In this document: positions 1 to 11,762 of the stretch, one piece after another
How the letters are laid out: the number at the start of each line of letters is the position of its first letter
Numbering within the stretch: the first letter of the stretch is position 1
Assembly (NCBI RefSeq): GCF_000699445.3
Contig: NC_067202.1
Span: forward strand, 6,558,458 to 6,622,457
Length of the DNA stretch: 64,000 bases
Direction: 5' to 3'
From: Schistosoma haematobium
Lineage: Eukaryota > Platyhelminthes > Trematoda > Strigeidida > Schistosomatidae
Notes under the pieces: model-generated
Databases searched by the model: none
Seen by the model: the letters and a program-made list of their open reading frames with translations, nothing else
What the model was told of the DNA's origin: nothing
Made by a program: the position numbers and the translations under genes

Positions 1-179
1 TTTAATTATGTAGTTCTCTGGCTTTTCAAAAAAAAACACTTCCTACATATTCTTAGATTTCTCAGTTTCAGAAAGATGATATGATTCATCTATTGAGTAT
101 ATACTTATGTACTCAACTTTAAGTAACACTCCATATATGACAGTTAATGATGTTACCTAGCTTCCTGTATTGAGGAAAT

Positions 180-905
180 ATATGACTTCCTTACGCCTGT
201 TACTCCTCATGAATGTGCATAGGCCGACTAACAGCATTCGCTATACAACTTTGTCTTGGCCAATCTTTCCCAGTTGTTTGCAGTTGCTATTTATCTTTTT
301 AATATCTGCTTCCAATTCCCGATATAGTGTGTTCTTCGATATTCTTGTTTTCTGTTTACCTTCAAGATTCCAAGTTAGAGCTTACCACATGATGCAGTTT
401 GATAATTTCGGCAATGTATTTCCTATCCACTTCCAACGTCTTTTTCTGATTTCTTCTTCATTTCGAAACCGATCTGTTCTCTCTCACAGACGGCTATTCC
501 TGATAGCATCCAACCAACGGATATTGAGTATCTTGCGTAGACACCTATTTATAAATACTTGTACTATTTTGATGATAGTTGTGGGAGTTCTCCATGTTTC
601 AGCTCTCTACAGTACAAATGTCTTGACTATTGTATTGAAGATTCTGAATTTGATATTGGTTAACAGATAGTTGTTTTAAGTTTCATATGTTCTTCAATTG
701 TAAGAATGCTACTCTTGCTTTGCCTATCCTCGAATTTACGTCTGCATCGGATCCTCCTTGTTCATCGATGATGTTACCCAGATACATGAAAGTTTCCACC
801 ACTTCCAGAGTTTCTCCATCAAATGTGATTGGATTGGTGTTATCCGTGTCGTATTTGAAGATCTTGCTTTTTCCCTTGTGTATGTTGACGTCCACTATTA
901 CAAAG
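180..905 (-). mobile_element. RTE-like non-LTR retrotransposon, 5'-truncated C-terminal fragment
   Basis: The minus strand reads the end of an RTE-type polyprotein: DVNIHKGKSKIFKY, YLGNIIDEQGGSDADVNSRI, GKARVAFLQLKNI, followed by the FxNxCLRKI/LLWERT region in broken frames. It stops near the plus-strand TTACGCCTGTTAC, the 3' landmark shared by every copy of this family here. Frameshifts make it a dead fragment. It is very similar to 41140-41885. Confidence 0.8.
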
Positions 906-1645
906 GCTACTGCTACACTATTTATTTTTCATCTGCATTTGTTCAAATCTACATACTTAATTAGTTAAAAGTTAAATGCTCTTACAATTAAATTCTCACT
1001 TTGTTTATATTAAATTATTCATTCGTTAACTATTTAGATAAGAAAAGATCTTCAATATTGAAATTCCCAAGATGGAAATTGAAAGTGATAGACTAAAACT
1101 TCTCTTTCTCTTATTACATAATACAAACTCAGACGTATGCACGTATGCACGCACACACACACACACAGAGAGAGAGAGAGACAAAGTTTAGATTAATTAG
1201 CCAGTCCTTTATTGAATGTATAGATGAATATAAAACTGACCAGAGAAATGAACCTAATGTATAGTCTGATATAATAATACATAACATCTTGTATAGTTAC
1301 TCATTCATCCCATTGTTGAATTAGTTTTTGCAAACATTTCATATACTACTTATATTATAAATTATCCATCGAAATTATTTCCCATGTGGGCTAATTAGGA
1401 TAAATAAATTTTTGGGATTCAAATAAAATTTTTTTTTTAAAATTGTACGTGTAATTACCTTCATTAATATGTACTTATGATTAAAGTTGGATAGTAGTTA
1501 GTAGTAGAATGCAGGATGAATGATTCATTGAATTCTGAACTTATCAAGTTGAATATACCTACGTTCAAGTATTACAGTTTATATATTAAGATTAGATATT
1601 TGTGAATAATTGGTAACAGTGAGGTAAGCCATACATAAAATATTC
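906..1645. other. No gene seen; AT-rich, with a (CA)n(GA)n tract
   Basis: No coding signal found. A CA run followed by a GA run lies at about 1150-1181. Confidence 0.6.
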
Positions 1646-1880
1646 TAAACAAAGATGGATAGTGGCTAGTATAGTGGAATTCAGGATGTGCGTTTCGTTT
1701 TATTTGAGACTCGTCAGCTGAATGTACCTGTATCTCAGAGTTGATGTTCACTTTGTGACGAAACGCGCGTCCTGGGTTGTACTGCTAGCCATGATCCATC
1801 TTTGCTTAGAATGCTTGTGAATGAAGGCAATATCGAGACAATCTGATCAATTGCAGTCCTAAATATCAATGAGAAGATTT
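1646..1880. mobile_element. Two Sm-alpha-type repeats in inverted orientation
   Basis: 1646-1757 reads on the minus strand and 1755-1880 on the plus strand. Both contain the Sm-alpha landmark of a CGAAACGC core followed by GTCCTGG/ATCCTGA and a CTAGCCA...ATCCATCTTTG block. The minus copy retains a hammerhead-like segment at 1679-1723 with CTGACGA and GAAAC core elements and a fully paired 6-bp stem I (ATTCAG/CTGAAT). Stems II and III are poorly paired and the cleavage triplet is AUC, so activity is doubtful. Confidence 0.65.
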
Positions 1881-1911
1881 AAGTAAACAATACCACCAAG
1901 TGGATCCATAC

Positions 1912-2085
1912 ATACACATCTTCCATCAGTTGTCCTTCACATCATTCATGATTCTCTCGATTCTCAATTCTTTTATGTTTCCCTTTCTGTTTTCTTCAGT
2001 TCAGTCTTTTCAATCTTCTTTTGATAGGTATTCTACTTTTAGTCGGGGTCATATACTACTTATACCTGTCAATATAAGTAGCATA
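1912..2085 (+). repeat. Dispersed ~200-bp repeat (palindrome-ended family), copy 1
   Basis: Shares a pyrimidine-rich body (CATC..TTGTC..CATC, then GATTCTC..AATCTTCT) ending in a tract of the form TACTACTTAT-n-ATAAGTAG. Related copies lie at 2795-2965(-), 3085-3300, 9058-9240, 14765-14955 and 16148-16385(-). Family not recognised. Confidence 0.5.
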
Positions 2086-2090
2086 CTTAT

Positions 2091-2119
2091 AGCAGTAGTA
2101 ATAGTAATAGTAATAGTAA

Positions 2120-2169
<50 letters not shown>

Positions 2170-2170
2170 T
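2091..2170. repeat. (TAG/TAA)n microsatellite
   Basis: AGTAAT units followed by about 17 TAG units. The open frame across it on the plus strand is low-complexity (Val/Ile) and not a gene. Confidence 0.95.
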
Positions 2171-2794
2171 TTAGCCATGATTTATCTTCATTTGTATCTT
2201 AATTTTAATATCACTGCTTGATTTTAATTACACACTTGAATTGTTTCTAACATTACTTTCCTCAGTTTGAATAGTTTTCCTCTTACATCACTGATATGGG
2301 GTGTTAGCTTTCAAGTGTTTTGATTCTCATTGTATTGTAATATGTAATCCATATTATAACAAATGACAATGTTGTGATAGGTCACTTAATTTGATAAGAT
2401 ACTGAATATAACTGAAGTAACTTAAAGAAAATGATCTTTAAATCCAAATGGAATAAATACTAACTGATAGAACATATATAAATCAACTAATTGTGAGCAT
2501 GTAATTAAATACTTTTATGGAAACTGAAGTTATTCTTTGTAAAGAGTATGTATTCTAAAGCAATGATAACTCATAATACCACAATAAAGCACACACGGGA
2601 CCTTCAAATCACGCAATGAGCGCTTAAACCTCAGACAACTGAGCCCGCTATCCAATGGAAAATTGTTGATATATCCTGATCACAATGGTTAAAATCCACT
2701 GGTCGCAATCTAGCATAAAACAATAGCCCGATGCTTTCAATTTTTATTGTATTCTTTACGATAATTAGAATTTTGTTGAACTACTTGATAAAAT

Positions 2795-2965
2795 AGCTGT
2801 GGTGTATGGTACTGATGTCGACAGATATAAGTAGTATGTATCAGCAATTGAAAGTGAAATGCCTGTCGGCAGAAGTTTAAGATGATCAAAGATAAATGAA
2901 CGAAAGAACAATCAAGTTTTACACAATCGATTGATATTTTGCAAATGAAGTATTCACTGTATAGT
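2795..2965 (-). repeat. Dispersed ~200-bp repeat, copy 2 (inverted)
   Basis: The reverse complement matches the family from TACTACTTATATCTGTCGAC onward, with TCTGCC and AAATATCAATC landmarks. Confidence 0.45.
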
Positions 2966-3084
2966 TCTCAGAATTATAGTAAGAGATTCTGTAATTTTGT
3001 ATTCAAATGCGTTTGATTGTCACCGCTTCTGTTGTGGTTCACTACAGTAAGAGTATAGTGAATAAAATAATTAATTTGCAAAAC

Positions 3085-3300
3085 ATCAATTCAATGTCTC
3101 AAATTTGACTGCTCCTTTTGTAAATATCAGTCAATCGCCTCAGACTTCATTGTTCCTACATTTCTATACCAATTGCTTTGTGTTCCCGTTTTTTCCTTCT
3201 TGATCTTCTCAATCTTCTGCTACCAGACATTCTATTCCCGACTCACGTCATATACTACTTATGTCGAAATAAGTACCACACACACCATAAGAGTAGTTTT
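3085..3300 (+). repeat. Dispersed ~200-bp repeat, copy 3
   Basis: Contains AATCGCCTCAGACTTCATTG, CTTGATCTTCTCAATCTTCT and the terminal TACTACTTATGTCGAAATAAG. Short open frames across it are not conserved. Confidence 0.5.
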
Positions 3301-4319
3301 AGAGGTAGTATACCCTACAAACATTCATCTTTTACCAAACTCATTCCTAAACAACTACATTCCATTTATTTTATGTTGTTTCTTTTTTTCTTACCGGTAA
3401 ATAAATCAAACAGTATTAAGTAAGGTTGGAAAGAACAATGTTTGTCCATTAGATCGATCCAAGAAACATTACACTTACAAATCCATCATAGAATCACGTA
3501 CTTCTTTGATGTCTCATAATGATGTGATATCGATTTGTATTGTATTCTTTGAATGAACAACAACAGCAACAAGGAAGAATAACTTTATAATCATTGAGAG
3601 GACATATGGTTTTTATTCTACCGATTCTATTTCACTGAAATGCGACAAACTATTGTCTATGTGTTCATAAGACATGCTTTTGATCACGTTCACCAAATTA
3701 ACTATTTTTTCTTTATTGTGTGTGGCGTATATGTATTATACATAATATAATGTATATAAATGAAATGTGGGAAAGTCATTCCGATCAAAGGAAATAATCT
3801 TTTCTTACCATTTATCTTATATATCATTACTATGATGATAGATTTGATCACATTCATTTAAATGAAAGTTGACTTTTGATTGTTTAGTGTTAGAAAGTTT
3901 TCCTATTACTCATTGCTTAATGGTAACCAATGTCATGTTTATTTAAATCATAATGCTTATTGCAATCTTTTGATCAGTTTTAGATGTGATCACTATTTTA
4001 AATGACTCAAGGTAGTGTACCCTATATCTGGATGTCAAGCGAATAATGTTAGTGATGTAATGGATGATTTAAATACTGTAATAAGACTGTATTGAACTCT
4101 ATCTGTAGCTTTTCTAGGGTTACTGTCGACCCCAATTTTGGGTAAGTGAGGAGATTTGAACATGGGGTCAGCAACCATTTGCTAAATGACGCTAACCAAA
4201 ATAAAAAAATTAAACCATTTAAACTTTGTTTCCCGAGTTGGAATATTCTTCATTCAGAAGAATTATGACGCCTCATGATGAAAGCCAATATTCTTCGGAA
4301 GTCACGAGGCCGATGTCTC
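3301..4319. other. No gene seen
   Basis: AT-rich DNA with no coding signal or recognised repeat; ends at the RTE-like element. Confidence 0.5.
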
Positions 4320-5806
4320 GTCTAACAATCAGAGCAACCATTAAAACAAGTACGTAGAGTGTTCGGACAATGTAGGAGACTGGAATTAGTGAAACCCATT
4401 GAATCCAAGCTGTACAGAAAGGGATAGATTCGGAAGGGATGCTGTTGTACTCCGGTCACAAAGAGGAAAATGCTCCAAACACTCAGGGAGTTGCTTTAAT
4501 GGTGTTCAAAGAATCACGTAAAGCACTGATTATGTGGGAATCTCATAGACCCAGGATCACCAAAGAAGGAGGGGATCATGATGAATGTTATCCAACGTTA
4601 TGCCCCCACCAATGATGACAACGCATCCGATAAACATAAGTTTTATGAGAGGCTGCAATCGACCATAGAGAAGTATCCTGGAAAGGACCTAACCATCCCA
4701 ATGAGAGATCTAAACGCCAAAATCGGAAATATGGGACAACTATATGATATAACGAAAAAACTAGTAGGAACATATGGTAAACCAGAGTTACCAGCCAAGA
4801 AAAAAGAAGACAAATCAACCACTAAGATCCGGGAACAGAGGAACAAACGGACATCGAAGCAGCACACACAGACCACCCAATAGATGTCACTCCACCAACA
4901 GTCGAAGAAATCAGGATGGCCACCAGACATATCAACAGTGGGAGGGCGGAACGACTTGATAATATACCAGCTGGGGCACTGAAGTTAGACATGGAATCAA
5001 CTACAAACATGCATCACCTTTTATTCAAGAAGATTTGGGAGGAGAAACAAGTGCCGATGGAATGGAAAGAAGGACACCTAATCAAGATTCCAAAGAAAGG
5101 AGATCTGAGCAAATATGAAAACTACAGAGGTACCACACTACTGTCGGTACAAGGAAAAGTTTTCAGCAGAGTGTTGCTGAACCGGATGAAAGACTCAGTA
5201 GACGCCCAACTTCGAGATTATCATCCTGGATTTCAGAAGGGTCGGCCGTGCACAGACCAAATTGTGACACTACGGATCATCGTCGAACAATCAGTTGAGT
5301 GGAACTCGTCACTATACATAAACTTCGCTGATCATGAGAAAGCATTTTACAGTGTGGATGGGAAAACCTTTCGAAACATCTTCGACACTATGGAGTACCT
5401 GAGAAAATCGCCAACCTCATACGGAATTCATACGACGGACCACAATGCAAAGTCGCGCATGGAGGACAGATGCACTGGAATTGAGGACCGGAGCCAGACA
5501 AGTCTGCTTACTCTTTCCATTTCTTTTTCTTCTGGTGGTTGACTGGATTATGAATACCTTCACATTTGACGGGAAGCACGGGATAAAATGGGCAAGTTGT
5601 ATACAGTTAGATGATTTGGACTTCACAGGTGACTTGGTTTTTCTATTCCATACACGTCAACAAATACAGGTCAAAACAAACAATGAAGCAACAGCCTCCA
5701 CCTCTTCAGCAGTAGGCCTCAACATACACAAAAGGAAAAAGCAAGATGCTCAAAAACAATACGGAGAACACTAACACAATCACACGAGGGGTAACAGGTG
5801 TAAGTA
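4320..5806 (+). mobile_element. RTE-like non-LTR retrotransposon, decayed copy with internal deletion
   Basis: The plus strand holds remnants of an endonuclease (NVIQRYAPTNDDNA, KDLTIPMRDLNAKIG, the second matching the GDLNAK motif) and of a reverse transcriptase: FKKIWEEKQVPMEWKEGHLI, IPKKGDLSKYENYRGTTLLS, LNRMKDSVDAQLRDYHPGFQ, SSLYINFADHEKAFYSVD, then FLFLLVVDWIMNTF. The catalytic FADD box is degraded (DDLDFTGD). The middle of the endonuclease is missing: the frame passes from the DLNAKIG region almost directly to the pre-RT linker. Frameshifts near 4770, 4910 and 5430. It ends at the family landmark GTAACAGGTGTAAGTAAGTA. Not functional. Confidence 0.88.
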
Positions 5807-6378
5807 AGTACCCCTAGCATTGATGTTCATACTGTGACTCGAATTCAATAACCATCACTTTAGAAGCCTTGAAGTTATCTAATGAATTACTACCGAGCCA
5901 AGACAGTCACCAACTTATTCGACAAGTATCATATCTATATTATTATATCCATTCAAACAGGTTGATGTTTTCCCATTATTAATTTTCAGGATCTTATTTT
6001 ATAGAATTCATACTTCTGTAAACAGTAGAGATGTATAGTAATGACCATTATTATTATTATTACTAAATTACACAACATGCTATTGATCAGCTACAGATAA
6101 AGATAACGTTGATGTCTCACTACAAGATTACGTTGTATCCTATTTTTATTTCTTCATCTAATCTAATTATCACTATTTTGTACATGTTGATTTTCATATC
6201 AATAGATGACTAGTACTATTCGAATCATCATTTCACCTTTTACTCTCACCTTATATCATTGCTCCTGAAAAACTTCACACACACACACACACACATAGAA
6301 TCATCAATAAATGTCATCTCGTTTATTTTTCATGCTTCAATGTATTTCTTATCATTATACACATCATTACAATTAGAT
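5807..6378. other. No gene seen; short microsatellites
   Basis: Contains TTATTATTA (6047-6063), an AC run (about 6277-6296), and at 5815-5890 a stretch resembling the tRNA-like end of Sm-alpha. Confidence 0.45.
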
Positions 6379-6484
6379 ACGGCCGTCCAGTGCTTCCAGG
6401 TTTTCCATAGTGGTCTAGCTTCAATTGATTCATGATTTCAACCAGTGAAATCTCTAAAATCCCCACAAAACCCCTTGTGATAAT
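6379..6484 (+). mobile_element. tRNA-headed SINE, 3' tail fragment
   Basis: Begins inside the hammerhead 3' arm (GGCCGTCCAGTGCTTCCAGG) and continues through GTGGTCTAGCTTCAATTGA to the AATCCCCACAAAACCCC tail. Confidence 0.6.
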
Positions 6485-6845
6485 TAGATATGTATTACTA
6501 TTATTAAAACTAAGATATACGTGTCATAGTACAAATCTGCTTAATTATTATTATTATTACTACTACTACTACTACCCCTTAACCACCCCCTAACTGTCAT
6601 TAAAAAGAAAAATCGAAAAATTCTAGAAAAAAAAATCGAGCATTTCATACAATATTACTATCGGTGACAAAAATTCAAGGGGGGCGCACGGCGGTAGCCG
6701 GTGATGAATTACTAGAGAATAGGTTATAAGTAAACACATAGTAGGAATTTCAATGTTAATTAAATTATAGTTTACATTTTAAAATGAACAAAATCTATGA
6801 ACAAAAAGGAGAATCAAACTGTATTTTTAGTAGAGATTATTCTTA

Positions 6846-7245
6846 GAAGGGGATTTTATGGAAATTTTAGTAATTCAGTAGTTGAATTCATGAGTTAATT
6901 AAAGCTGGACTATGATGGAAAACCTGGAAGTACTGGATGATTGTTTCGTCCTAGTATGCAACTCCTCAGCAGTGCGCATCCACAATCCTACCCCTCAGGA
7001 CTCGAACCCAGGATCTATCGGTCTCGCGTACGAACGTTTAACTTCTAGACCACTGAGTTGACAACTAATCGTGTTCATGTCTAACTTCAATCAATCTATG
7101 AAATTGCGTCACCGTCCACCATTATCTTCAGTGAGTTACTATCTCACAACAGATTTGGTTGTACTCAATTGGTCACAGATTCTCACTAGAACTCCAGAAA
7201 ATACCTCTTGAATTCAGTCACTTAATATTATTTTCATTATGGCTT
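6846..7245 (-). mobile_element. tRNA-headed SINE with hammerhead-like segment, near full length
   Basis: In minus sense it has all modules: 5' body, tRNA-like region with B box (GGGTTCGAGTCC), hammerhead-like segment with CTGAGGA and GAAAC but damaged stems II and III, then the CTTCCAGGTTTTCCAT tail. It is one of the longest copies and useful for a consensus. Confidence 0.65.
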
Positions 7246-7321
7246 TGCGGAGATTGTTGAACTTTTATTGGAATTGTAAAACTGATTTCAGTTAGAAAAT
7301 CATTGAAAACTTAGAAACATT

Positions 7322-7530
7322 GAACGGCCGTTTTATTCTAGTCGGGATCCCATAGTAGAATGTATCCATGATCATGCAATCAAAAATTGAACCCAAGACC
7401 AAAGATCTTCGGTCCGGACGCTTGATTTCTAGATCACTGAGTTGCAATCTGATGGTGTACAAGCTTAACTTTAAACAATCTACGATATTGCGCGACCATC
7501 TTTCATTGTTCCCAGTGGATACCTTTTTTT
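7322..7530 (-). mobile_element. tRNA-headed SINE, diverged partial copy
   Basis: Minus sense shows CTCAGTGATCTAG, the tRNA-like box and a degraded hammerhead segment (GAACGGCCG on plus). Confidence 0.5.
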
Positions 7531-8023
7531 AAATATTCCATGTACAAAAGAGAATTAAAGATTAGAAATAGAATGCTTTGGTTTGGTACGAACATTGTAT
7601 GCACAAAAATTATCTACGGTTATCTGAAACCTGTTCAACCCAGGAATTTCGATTATGTCTGCGCTTATTTGATGAATGAGTACAGGATATTAAAGTGTAA
7701 TTTTCACTTAAAGATTTCATTTCAAACCATTAATTATACTAGATCTGTGTACTGCATCCAATATGTGGCGTTGAGCTGTACTGAACACATTCATAATAGA
7801 CAGTTGTAGATAACTGTAGTTGACAAAATAGATTTTATAAATTTATGACGGAAATTTATACTTCAAAGAGAAAGTAAACCCATTTTTACTGAAGTATTTA
7901 TACAACAACTGACTATCTACGTCGTCTCACTGTACTGAATCTGAGATGAGTTTATTAATGCATAAAGTTTTTTCTCAACTGACTATTATAACTTGTGTTC
8001 TTTATCCTATTAATATCACTCAC
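7531..8023. other. No gene recognised
   Basis: An 89-codon plus-strand open frame (7540-7809) is present, with no recognisable motif and no supporting context. Confidence 0.4.
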
Positions 8024-8470
8024 TGATACCGCCAATTAGAGAACAGTGATTTATCGACCGGACCAATGACGCATAAACCCTTACAAGCAGTCTAAAGCAC
8101 TTATTAGGTCCTTCTTCCTGCCCAGCCCTGCCTGTTCAGTCCAATCTCAGAATCTGTGATATGAATAATCTATTTCAAACATACTGGGTTAGTGTACAAA
8201 CCAAACAAATCACATCAAAGCAACATTTGTACAAGATCTAGCCAAATATGGTTGTGAATGTGGGAAACAGTAATTAATAGATTGAGCATAATTCAAGAAC
8301 GGTAATACGTCTAATAATAGTCTGTGGATCAGAATGAAGCTTATAATAAGAGGAGGATGAATATGCATAGTTTAGCGAATTGACAAATATACAATAAAAA
8401 TAAATGTGTAGTATTGCTTCCTAAATAAATTCGAATAGTTACCATTCATAATTCTCGTCGGAATATAACA
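8024..8470. mobile_element. LTR-like repeat, copy 1 (pair with 30131-30598)
   Basis: About 447 bp, roughly 90% identical by eye to 30131-30598. Both begin TGATACC and end ATATAACA, so each has TG...CA ends as solo LTRs do; read on the minus strand the element starts TGTTATAT. No clear target-site duplication and no internal coding region. Confidence 0.45.
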
Positions 8471-9057
8471 TCAACTCAGACTTATGATAAAACCATTTAG
8501 CTTGTCTAGAAACGTGAGTGGCATGTATGTGTGAGTGATAAAATTAAGTCAATCTATCAAACTAAATGCTGTATTGTGATCATCTCTTCAACTAATGTTA
8601 GTCGGTTCTTTGTTAGCATATTAAGAAGGTAGTCTTCAATGTTGTTTATTGAAGTCTTCAAATGTTATCACTGTGTATATTAAACATTTCTGACATTAAA
8701 CTACTTTCTAATTAAACAAGAACACTTGGATATTCCTATAAAAGTTTTGTATTAGGCATGCTCAACCACTTCCTGCCACCATGGGCAATGTTTGTTGGTT
8801 TAGGAGTAAGTCAAGTCAAGACGTAACATCAGTCTCTGAAGTTATCGACTATTGGAAGTAGCCGTGTTAGTAGATCCGGGTTAGTTGGTTAGGGTTCCGA
8901 GTAATTATTGTAACTGTAGGTTCGAGACTGGATAACATAGCTTAGAATCGACTGCAGAGACATAGATGTAGTGAACGTGAACACAGGTGGGGACAACCAA
9001 TTGTATTCTAATGTAAAATTACAGAGTTGTTTCATCAAAGGTGAAAACCATACGTTC
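8471..9057. other. No gene seen
   Basis: AT-rich DNA without a coding signal or clear repeat. Confidence 0.45.
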
Positions 9058-9240
9058 AGTACTTTATTTGCAAATCTCCCATCAATTGTCTCAAACTTCA
9101 TCGTTCCTTCATTGCCATGACAAGTATTTTCTGTTCCGGATCTCTTCTCTTTGATCTTCCCAACCTTCCACTGCCAGGCATTCCAATTCTGATCAGTGTT
9201 ATATACTACTTATGTCAACATAAATAACATACACTACATA
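9058..9240 (+). repeat. Dispersed ~200-bp repeat, copy 4
   Basis: Contains CATCAATTGTCTCAAACTTC, TTTGATCTTCCCAACCTTCC, and the end TACTACTTATGTCAACATAA. Confidence 0.5.
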
Positions 9241-9694
9241 CATACATCCGCTACTTATCTTTAGACACCTGTATATTCTATGAGTTCGTTCATTCTTATT
9301 TGATCATATTGTTTATGCCAAATCATTTCTACTAGAACTGATAATGTTACTACTTCTTCTACAGTGAAATTTGTATTGCTAATTTCATTTCACTAGGCTA
9401 ATATTACGTGGCAGATTAAAGATACACATATGTGCTCTCATACAGACTCAAACCTGTGTTATCCAAGTTTCGTCATAAACAGAATATCTTAAAGGCTGAA
9501 TTATTTATTACTCGGTAGTTAGAAGTTATCACTACTCTATAGTTTCGATTCGAGATGGAACAACTGTCAAATTTGTTTGTAAAGATCGTGCAACTGATAT
9601 TGTTTAGTTATGAAAATTATTTTCTAAAAAAGCACATAACCAAACGAATTTAAACAGTTTTGACTGATAAATTCCAACCAAGTGCTTACAAGTA

Positions 9695-10003
9695 ATGTAG
9701 TTTCAATAGTTGAATTCATGAGTCGTTTTGAGCTAGACCATCATTGAAAACCTGGGAGCATTGGACGTTGAAAGATCATGAATCAATTTAATTTAAAAAT
9801 TAACACCATTAGATCACAACTCAGTGTTCTAGAGGTTAAGCGTTCACGCACGAAACCGAAGGTCCTGGCTTCGAGCCCCATGTGGGGGATCGTGGATATA
9901 TACAGCTGAGGAATCCCATACTAGAACGAAACAGCCTTCCAGTGCTTCCAAGTTTTCCATAATGACCTAGCTTAGATAGACTTATGAATTCAACTATTAA
10001 AAT
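9695..10003. mobile_element. tRNA-headed SINE pieces in inverted orientation
   Basis: About 9695-9768 is minus-sense SINE tail. About 9769-10003 is a plus-sense copy with tRNA-like region and a hammerhead-like segment (CTGAGGA and GAAAC present, cleavage triplet changed to TTC). Confidence 0.55.
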
Positions 10004-10143
10004 TATCAGATGGGTTTTTGTGGAGATTGTAGTAATTTCAATGGTTAAGATCATGAGCCAGTTGAAGCTAGACAACCATGGAAAACTGACTCATGATCAT
10101 AACCATTGAAATTACTACAATCTCCACAAAAACCCATCTGATA
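10004..10143. repeat. Foldback: 60-bp inverted repeat with 20-bp spacer
   Basis: 10004-10063 is the reverse complement of 10084-10143 with about two mismatches; the spacer is 10064-10083. The arms are made of SINE tail sequence (CTCCACAAAAACCCATCTG). The transcript would form a very stable hairpin. Confidence 0.85.
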
Positions 10144-10555
10144 TTGATCAACATATGCTCACTAGTGACTGGCTTCAAGAGGTATATTCTGGAGTTCTAG
10201 TGAGAAGTAGTGACCAATGGAGTTCAACCAGGTCTGTTGTGAGATAGTAACTCACTGAAGACAATGGTGAATGTGTCGCCCAATTTCGTGGATTAGTTGA
10301 AGTTAGACATTAACACCGTTCGATGACGGCTCAGTGATCTAGTGGTTAAGTACTCGCGCGCGAAACTAGTAGGTCCTGGGTTCGAATCTCGCAGGGGGCG
10401 AGGTCGTGAATGCGCACTGCTGAGGAGTCTCACTATAGGACGGGACGACCGTCCAGTGCTTCCAGGTTTTCCATGTTGGTCTAGCTTCAACTAACTCATG
10501 ATCTTAACCATTGATATTACAATTATCATAATCTCCACAAATCTTCATTCTGATC
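10144..10555 (+). mobile_element. tRNA-headed SINE, full-length-looking copy
   Basis: Plus sense: 5' body (CTCACTAGTGACTGGCTTCA), TCAGTGATCTAGTGGTTAAG, B box GGGTTCGAATCTCG, hammerhead-like segment, then CTTCCAGGTTTTCCATG and the CTCCACAAATC tail. The hammerhead GAAA is GGGA here, which should abolish cleavage. Confidence 0.7.
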
Positions 10556-11135
10556 ATAATATAGTTTCATAATTAATTCTATCTTAAATCAGTAGTTTCA
10601 TAAGATTGATATCAATTTGTGATTGGATTAATCATTATTGTTTCTTACCATTTTGTTTTTGTTACTTGATTATTATTCATTGACTACACCAATTAAAGCC
10701 ATTGTTTCATATTGTGTTTTACACTAAAACCCACTTGAATACATATACATTCTATACAATTATAATTGGAATGATTTCTATCTGTCCCCTTCAACTTTGT
10801 GCCGTATACATCCCTATTGTTTCTAAATTCTCTATTGGTTAATAAAAATAAACAAGCACATAATTTTGTTGGTAAATTTGCACATTCTTTCTTTTTTTTT
10901 TTACTGACTTTCTACTGTTCTTCACTAGGAATGTTAAAAGTGAATATTCTATACAAATTACAATTCATAATACTCCCTTAACTTTATCTCTTCACAATAG
11001 AGAAATGAAGAAAATGAGTGCGGAGGGGGGAGGGTGGCGGCTAGGTGGGTGTCTAATATTCGGTGTTTTATTATTTAACGGGAATAATTACTGATCAGTT
11101 TAGTGGTGTTACTATTAAAGAAACAATAAAATAAA
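10556..11135 (+). other. Upstream flank of twist, with G-rich tract
   Basis: AT-rich except for a guanine-rich run on the plus strand at about 11020-11052 (GGAGGGGGGAGGG, then GGTGGG), ending some 85 bases before the start codon. No TATA box or exon could be assigned with confidence. Confidence 0.45.
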
Positions 11136-11718
11136 ATGTCACAAGTTTATGATAGACCTAATATTAATAGTAATAATAATAATAATAGTACATTATTATG
11201 GAATAATGAAATCCCAATAATTGATTATCCTATTAAACACCCTTATGATATCATGAATGATACTGTTATTAGAAATCAATTAACATCTCATATTGATAAT
11301 ATTTGGGATTATTCATATAATTTACCAAGAACTACATATTTCCCTATAACTACTATTGATACATTACCTATCAATTCATTTGTATGGTCAGATTCATCAT
11401 CAATGACATCATTTTATTCATGGAATAATGAACCATTGACTTCATCCCCACAACAACAACAGCACCAGCAAACATTCTGGTTAGATAATCATCATGAAAT
11501 GAATTATCATAATTTATTAATAGAAGATGAAATTGTAGAAAATGAATTTAATTATAGTAAAAATTATTTATCAACTTTAACTGATAGTTTACAACTGAAT
11601 ACTACTAATAATCCTACTATAATTACTACTTATAATGATAAAACTACTGATATAGAAAATGGAATTAATACATTTATGATGTCACCTTTAACAACAACAA
11701 CAGCATCGACAACATCGA

Positions 11719-11762
<44 letters not shown>

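Noticed and set aside
1679..1723. Active Sm-alpha hammerhead
   Set aside because: Core blocks and stem I are good, but stems II and III are mismatched and the site is AUC.
2090..2170. CRISPR-like array
   Set aside because: Simple trinucleotide repeat without spacers, in a eukaryotic genome.
1900..2202. 100-codon plus-strand frame with a poly-Val tail
   Set aside because: Made by the TAG microsatellite and a dispersed repeat; no motif.
4578..5774. Functional endonuclease-reverse transcriptase gene
   Set aside because: Large internal deletion, several frameshifts and a broken FADD box.
7540..7809. 89-codon plus-strand frame
   Set aside because: No recognisable domain or neighbouring exon signals; length is not unusual for chance in this DNA.
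10325..10400. tRNA gene in the SINE heads (A/B-box-like sequence with TTCGAATC)
   Set aside because: No complete cloverleaf with paired acceptor arms in any copy; repeated many times with divergence, so tRNA-derived SINE heads instead.
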